DNA from: Bryobacterales bacterium
GTDB lineage: Bacteria; Acidobacteriota; Terriglobia; Bryobacterales; Bryobacteraceae
Assembly: GCA_020847975.1 (NCBI GenBank)
Contig: JADLBD010000069.1
Coordinates: 1 to 56,846, forward strand
Reading direction: 5' to 3'
DNA length: 56,846 bases
In this document: piece by piece, positions 54,504-56,846 of the stretch
Layout of the letters: every line of letters starts with the position of its first letter
Numbering within the stretch: the stretch's first letter is position 1
The notes under the pieces: generated by a model
Seen by the model: the letters and a program-made list of their open reading frames with translations, nothing else
The model's database searches: none
Told to the model about the DNA's origin: nothing
Translations under genes and position numbers: made by a program

Positions 54504-55586
54504 ATGCAATTAAACGTTCTTACTCTGCCCGGCGACGGCATTGGCGTGGAAGTCACCCGCGAAGCCGTACGCGTTTTGGAAGCCGTGTGCCGCAAGTTCC
54601 AGCACACGGTAAAATTGACGGAAGGCTTGTTGGGAGGCATCGCCATCCATAAGACGGGCCAGGCGATGCCGCCCCAGACCGCGGAACTCGCCCTCGACGC
54701 CGACGCCACCCTGATGGGCGCGGTGGGCCTGCCCGAATTCGACGAAGCCCCTCCCGAACGGCGCCCCGAAAAAGGACTGCTGGGCATTCGCAAAATCCTC
54801 GGCGTCTACGCCAATTTGCGCCCCGTGCGCGCCTACAAGGCCCTCATCGATTCATCCCCTCTCAAGAACCATCTGGTCGAGGGTACCGACCTCATCATCG
54901 TGCGCGAACTCAACGGCGGCATCTACTACGGCACTCCGCGCGGCATCTCCGGCGAGGGAGAAGAGGAGCGCGGCACCAATACCATGACCTACACCCGCGC
55001 CGAAATCGCCCGCGTCTGCCGCATGGCCTTCAACCTCGCCCGCCAGCGGCGCAAGAAGCTCACCAGCGTGGACAAATCGAACGTGCTCGAAACTTCGCAG
55101 CTTTGGCGCAGGGTCGCCGTCGAAGTGGCGGCCGGGTTCCCGGACGTCACCCTCGAACACATCCTCGTCGACAACTGCGCCATGCAGCTTGTGCTCAACC
55201 CCAAACGCTTCGACGTCCTCGTGATGGAGAACATGTTCGGCGACATCCTGAGCGACGAAGGCGCGGTCCTCGCGGGCTCCATCGGCATGCTCCCTTCAGC
55301 CTCCATCGGCGAACGCAAGCCGAACGGAGCCTGGGTCGGCCTGTACGAACCGGTCCACGGCTCGGCCCCCGACATCGCCGGGCAGAACAAGGCCAACCCC
55401 CTCGGAGCCATCGGATCCGTCGCCGCCATGCTCGAATACAGTTTTGGTTTGACAGCCGAAGCAGCCGTGGTGAACCACGCCATCGAAAGCGTGCTCAATG
55501 CGGGAAAAGTCACCGCCGACCTCAAGCCCGCCGGAGCACCCTTGACCACCGCACAGGTGGGCGAAGCCGTCTGCGCCGCGCTGTAA
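54504..55586 (+). CDS. leuB: 3-isopropylmalate dehydrogenase
   Basis: A 360-residue protein. [21 protein letters not shown] opens the fold, with [16 protein letters not shown] in the substrate site, [16 protein letters not shown], and the metal-binding [21 protein letters not shown]. The NAD-type site [20 protein letters not shown] closes it. It oxidises and decarboxylates 3-isopropylmalate. Normal length. It lies between leuA (48 bases) and leuC (17 bases), so the three form one operon. Confidence 0.96.
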   Translation: MQLNVLTLPGDGIGVEVTREAVRVLEAVCRKFQHTVKLTEGLLGGIAIHKTGQAMPPQTAELALDADATLMGAVGLPEFDEAPPERRPEKGLLGIRKILGVYANLRPVRAYKALIDSSPLKNHLVEGTDLIIVRELNGGIYYGTPRGISGEGEEERGTNTMTYTRAEIARVCRMAFNLARQRRKKLTSVDKSNVLETSQLWRRVAVEVAAGFPDVTLEHILVDNCAMQLVLNPKRFDVLVMENMFGDILSDEGAVLAGSIGMLPSASIGERKPNGAWVGLYEPVHGSAPDIAGQNKANPLGAIGSVAAMLEYSFGLTAEAAVVNHAIESVLNAGKVTADLKPAGAPLTTAQVGEAVCAAL

Positions 55587-55603
55587 TAAGGAATAGAGAA
55601 GCA

Positions 55604-56846
55604 ATGGCAAATCCACGCACCATCATCGAAAAGATATGGGACTCCCATGTTGTTCATGAACAGGAGGGCAACCCCAGTCTCATCTACATCGATCTCCACC
55701 TGGTTCACGAAGTCACCTCGCCGCAGGCCTTTTCCGGCCTCCGCGCGCGCGGCTTGAAGGTGCGCCGCCCCGATCTCACCTTCGCCACCACCGACCACAG
55801 CGTTCCCACCACGGACCGCTCGCTCCCCATCCTCGACACCGTCGCCGCCGCGCAGGTGGAACGGCTCGAAGCCAACTGCAGGGAGTTCGGTATCCCCTGC
55901 TTCGGCTACCACAGCGCAAACCAGGGGATTGTGCACGTCATCGGACCCGAACAGGGCCTCACGCAGCCCGGCATGACCGTGGTTTGCGGCGACAGCCACA
56001 CCGCCACCCACGGTGCCTTCGGCGCGCTCGCCTTCGGCATCGGCACCAGCGAGGTCGAGCACGTCCTCGCCACGCAGTGCCTGCTCCAGCGCAAGTCGAA
56101 AACCTTCCAGGTGAAGGTGGATGGAGCCCTCGCGCAGGGCGTCTCGGCAAAAGATATCATCCTCGCCCTCATCGCCCGCATCGGCGTTGGCGGCGGCACG
56201 GGTTGTGTATTCGAATTCTGCGGGTCGACAATTCGCAGCCTCTCGATGGAAGAGCGCATGACCGTGTGCAACATGTCCATCGAGGGAGGGGCACGCGCCG
56301 GACTTGTGGCGCCCGACGACAAGACTTACCAGTTTCTCGCCGGGCGCCGCTATGCCCCCAAAGACGCCGCTTGGGACGCCGCCGTGGCGCGCTGGAAACA
56401 GCTTGCCACCGGCGACGGCGCGGTCTACGACAAAGCCGTCGCCATCGATGCCGCTTCGCTCCAGCCGATGATCACCTTCGGCACCAACCCCGGTATGGGC
56501 ATCCCCATCACCGCTGCCGTCCCCGATCCTGCCGCGGTTTCCGACCCGATGGAGCGCGATTCCCTGCGGAAAGCCCTCACCTACATGGCCCTCGATCCGG
56601 GCAAGCCGATCCTCGGGCGGAAGATCGATGTCGTCTTCATCGGAAGCTGCACCAACTCGCGCATGAGCGACCTGCGCGCGGCTGCCGGCGTCCTCAAAGG
56701 CCGCAAAGTGAATCCCCAGGTGCGCGTGATGGTGGTCCCCGGCTCCATGGAGATCAAGCGGCAGGCGGAGGCCGAAGGTCTCGACCGCGTCTTCCGCGAA
56801 GCCGGAGCCGAGTGGCGCGAAGCCGGCTGCTCCATGTGCATCGCCA
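55604..56846 (+). CDS. leuC: 3-isopropylmalate dehydratase large subunit (3' end outside the window)
   Basis: Open frame from the ATG at 55604 (GGAATAGAGAAGC upstream) to the window end, 414 codons of a family usually about 470. Seen: [11 protein letters not shown], the DHSVPTTDR turn, [35 protein letters not shown] and the closing CSMC (two of three Fe-S ligands, with the first in GSCTN). It isomerises 2- to 3-isopropylmalate with LeuD. The frame is continuous and was not cut by a stop. Confidence 0.95.
   Translation, partial: MANPRTIIEKIWDSHVVHEQEGNPSLIYIDLHLVHEVTSPQAFSGLRARGLKVRRPDLTFATTDHSVPTTDRSLPILDTVAAAQVERLEANCREFGIPCFGYHSANQGIVHVIGPEQGLTQPGMTVVCGDSHTATHGAFGALAFGIGTSEVEHVLATQCLLQRKSKTFQVKVDGALAQGVSAKDIILALIARIGVGGGTGCVFEFCGSTIRSLSMEERMTVCNMSIEGGARAGLVAPDDKTYQFLAGRRYAPKDAAWDAAVARWKQLATGDGAVYDKAVAIDAASLQPMITFGTNPGMGIPITAAVPDPAAVSDPMERDSLRKALTYMALDPGKPILGRKIDVVFIGSCTNSRMSDLRAAAGVLKGRKVNPQVRVMVVPGSMEIKRQAEAEGLDRVFREAGAEWREAGCSMCIA

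Noticed and set aside
1..56846. CRISPR arrays, tRNA, rRNA, insertion sequences, transposase genes, origins.
   Set aside because: None was recognised on reading both strands; faint ones could be missed without a search tool.

Overview
The window looks like chromosomal DNA of an acidobacterium of the Solibacter/Bryobacter type. It is GC-rich and has Oar-like TonB receptors with an N-terminal carboxypeptidase-regulatory domain. It also has SBBP beta-propeller proteins ending in the Solibacter-type C-terminal domain (TIGR03437), many Tat-exported Gfo/Idh oxidoreductases, a DUF1080 protein and zinc-ribbon Ser/Thr kinases. This assignment rests on family content only; there is no rRNA, tRNA or phage/plasmid backbone here.

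Left part (1-20.3 kb): housekeeping and accessory genes. In order: a CarD-type RNA polymerase regulator, a DUF1080 protein, a Ser/Thr kinase with a decayed tandem copy, thioredoxin 2, an EAL-HDOD protein, an AsmA-like protein, secreted proteins, and a peroxiredoxin whose peroxidatic cysteine codon is an in-frame TGA followed by a bSECIS-like hairpin (a selenoprotein). Then come a large CPBP membrane protease with a duplicated extracytoplasmic module, a RidA-like protein, a marR-clc operon with a perfect palindromic operator, a ManD/RspA-like dehydratase and methionine aminopeptidase.

Middle (20.3-31.4 kb): a frameshifted quinone-reductase/alcohol-dehydrogenase pseudogene abuts a 1.8 kb segment flanked by imperfect direct repeats of the 3' end of the neighbouring SBBP/TIGR03437 gene. 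The segment carries a two-gene unit, an ABC-class AAA ATPase translationally coupled to a small protein with a TOPRIM-like acidic pattern. It is the best candidate for an undescribed, defence-like system. The formate dehydrogenase genes fdnG and fdnH follow. fdnG is read through a TGA (selenocysteine, residue 199), also with a bSECIS-like hairpin. No cytochrome subunit gene is next to them.

31.4-37.8 kb: a LacI regulator and a TonB-dependent receptor whose promoter overlaps a LacI-type palindrome. These are followed by two Gfo/Idh oxidoreductases and a DJ-1/PfpI protein, probably one carbohydrate-use locus.

37.8-42.9 kb (minus strand): an uptake [NiFe] hydrogenase operon, small subunit-large subunit-cytochrome b-maturation protease-HypC, with a candidate sigma-54 promoter. 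The small subunit carries all six cysteines of the oxygen-tolerant proximal cluster. An MntA-HepT toxin-antitoxin pair follows it. The Fdn proteins and this hydrogenase would together feed formate and H2 electrons into the respiratory chain (inference).

43-56.8 kb: an isolated EEP-family nuclease, a lipoprotein cyclophilin, a giant FG-GAP/SLH surface protein, a secreted TIGR03437-like protein, a YbbP-like FtsX permease, a LysR regulator, and divergent to it the leucine operon leuA-leuB-leuC (leuC runs off the end). The LeuA lacks the usual C-terminal leucine-feedback domain.
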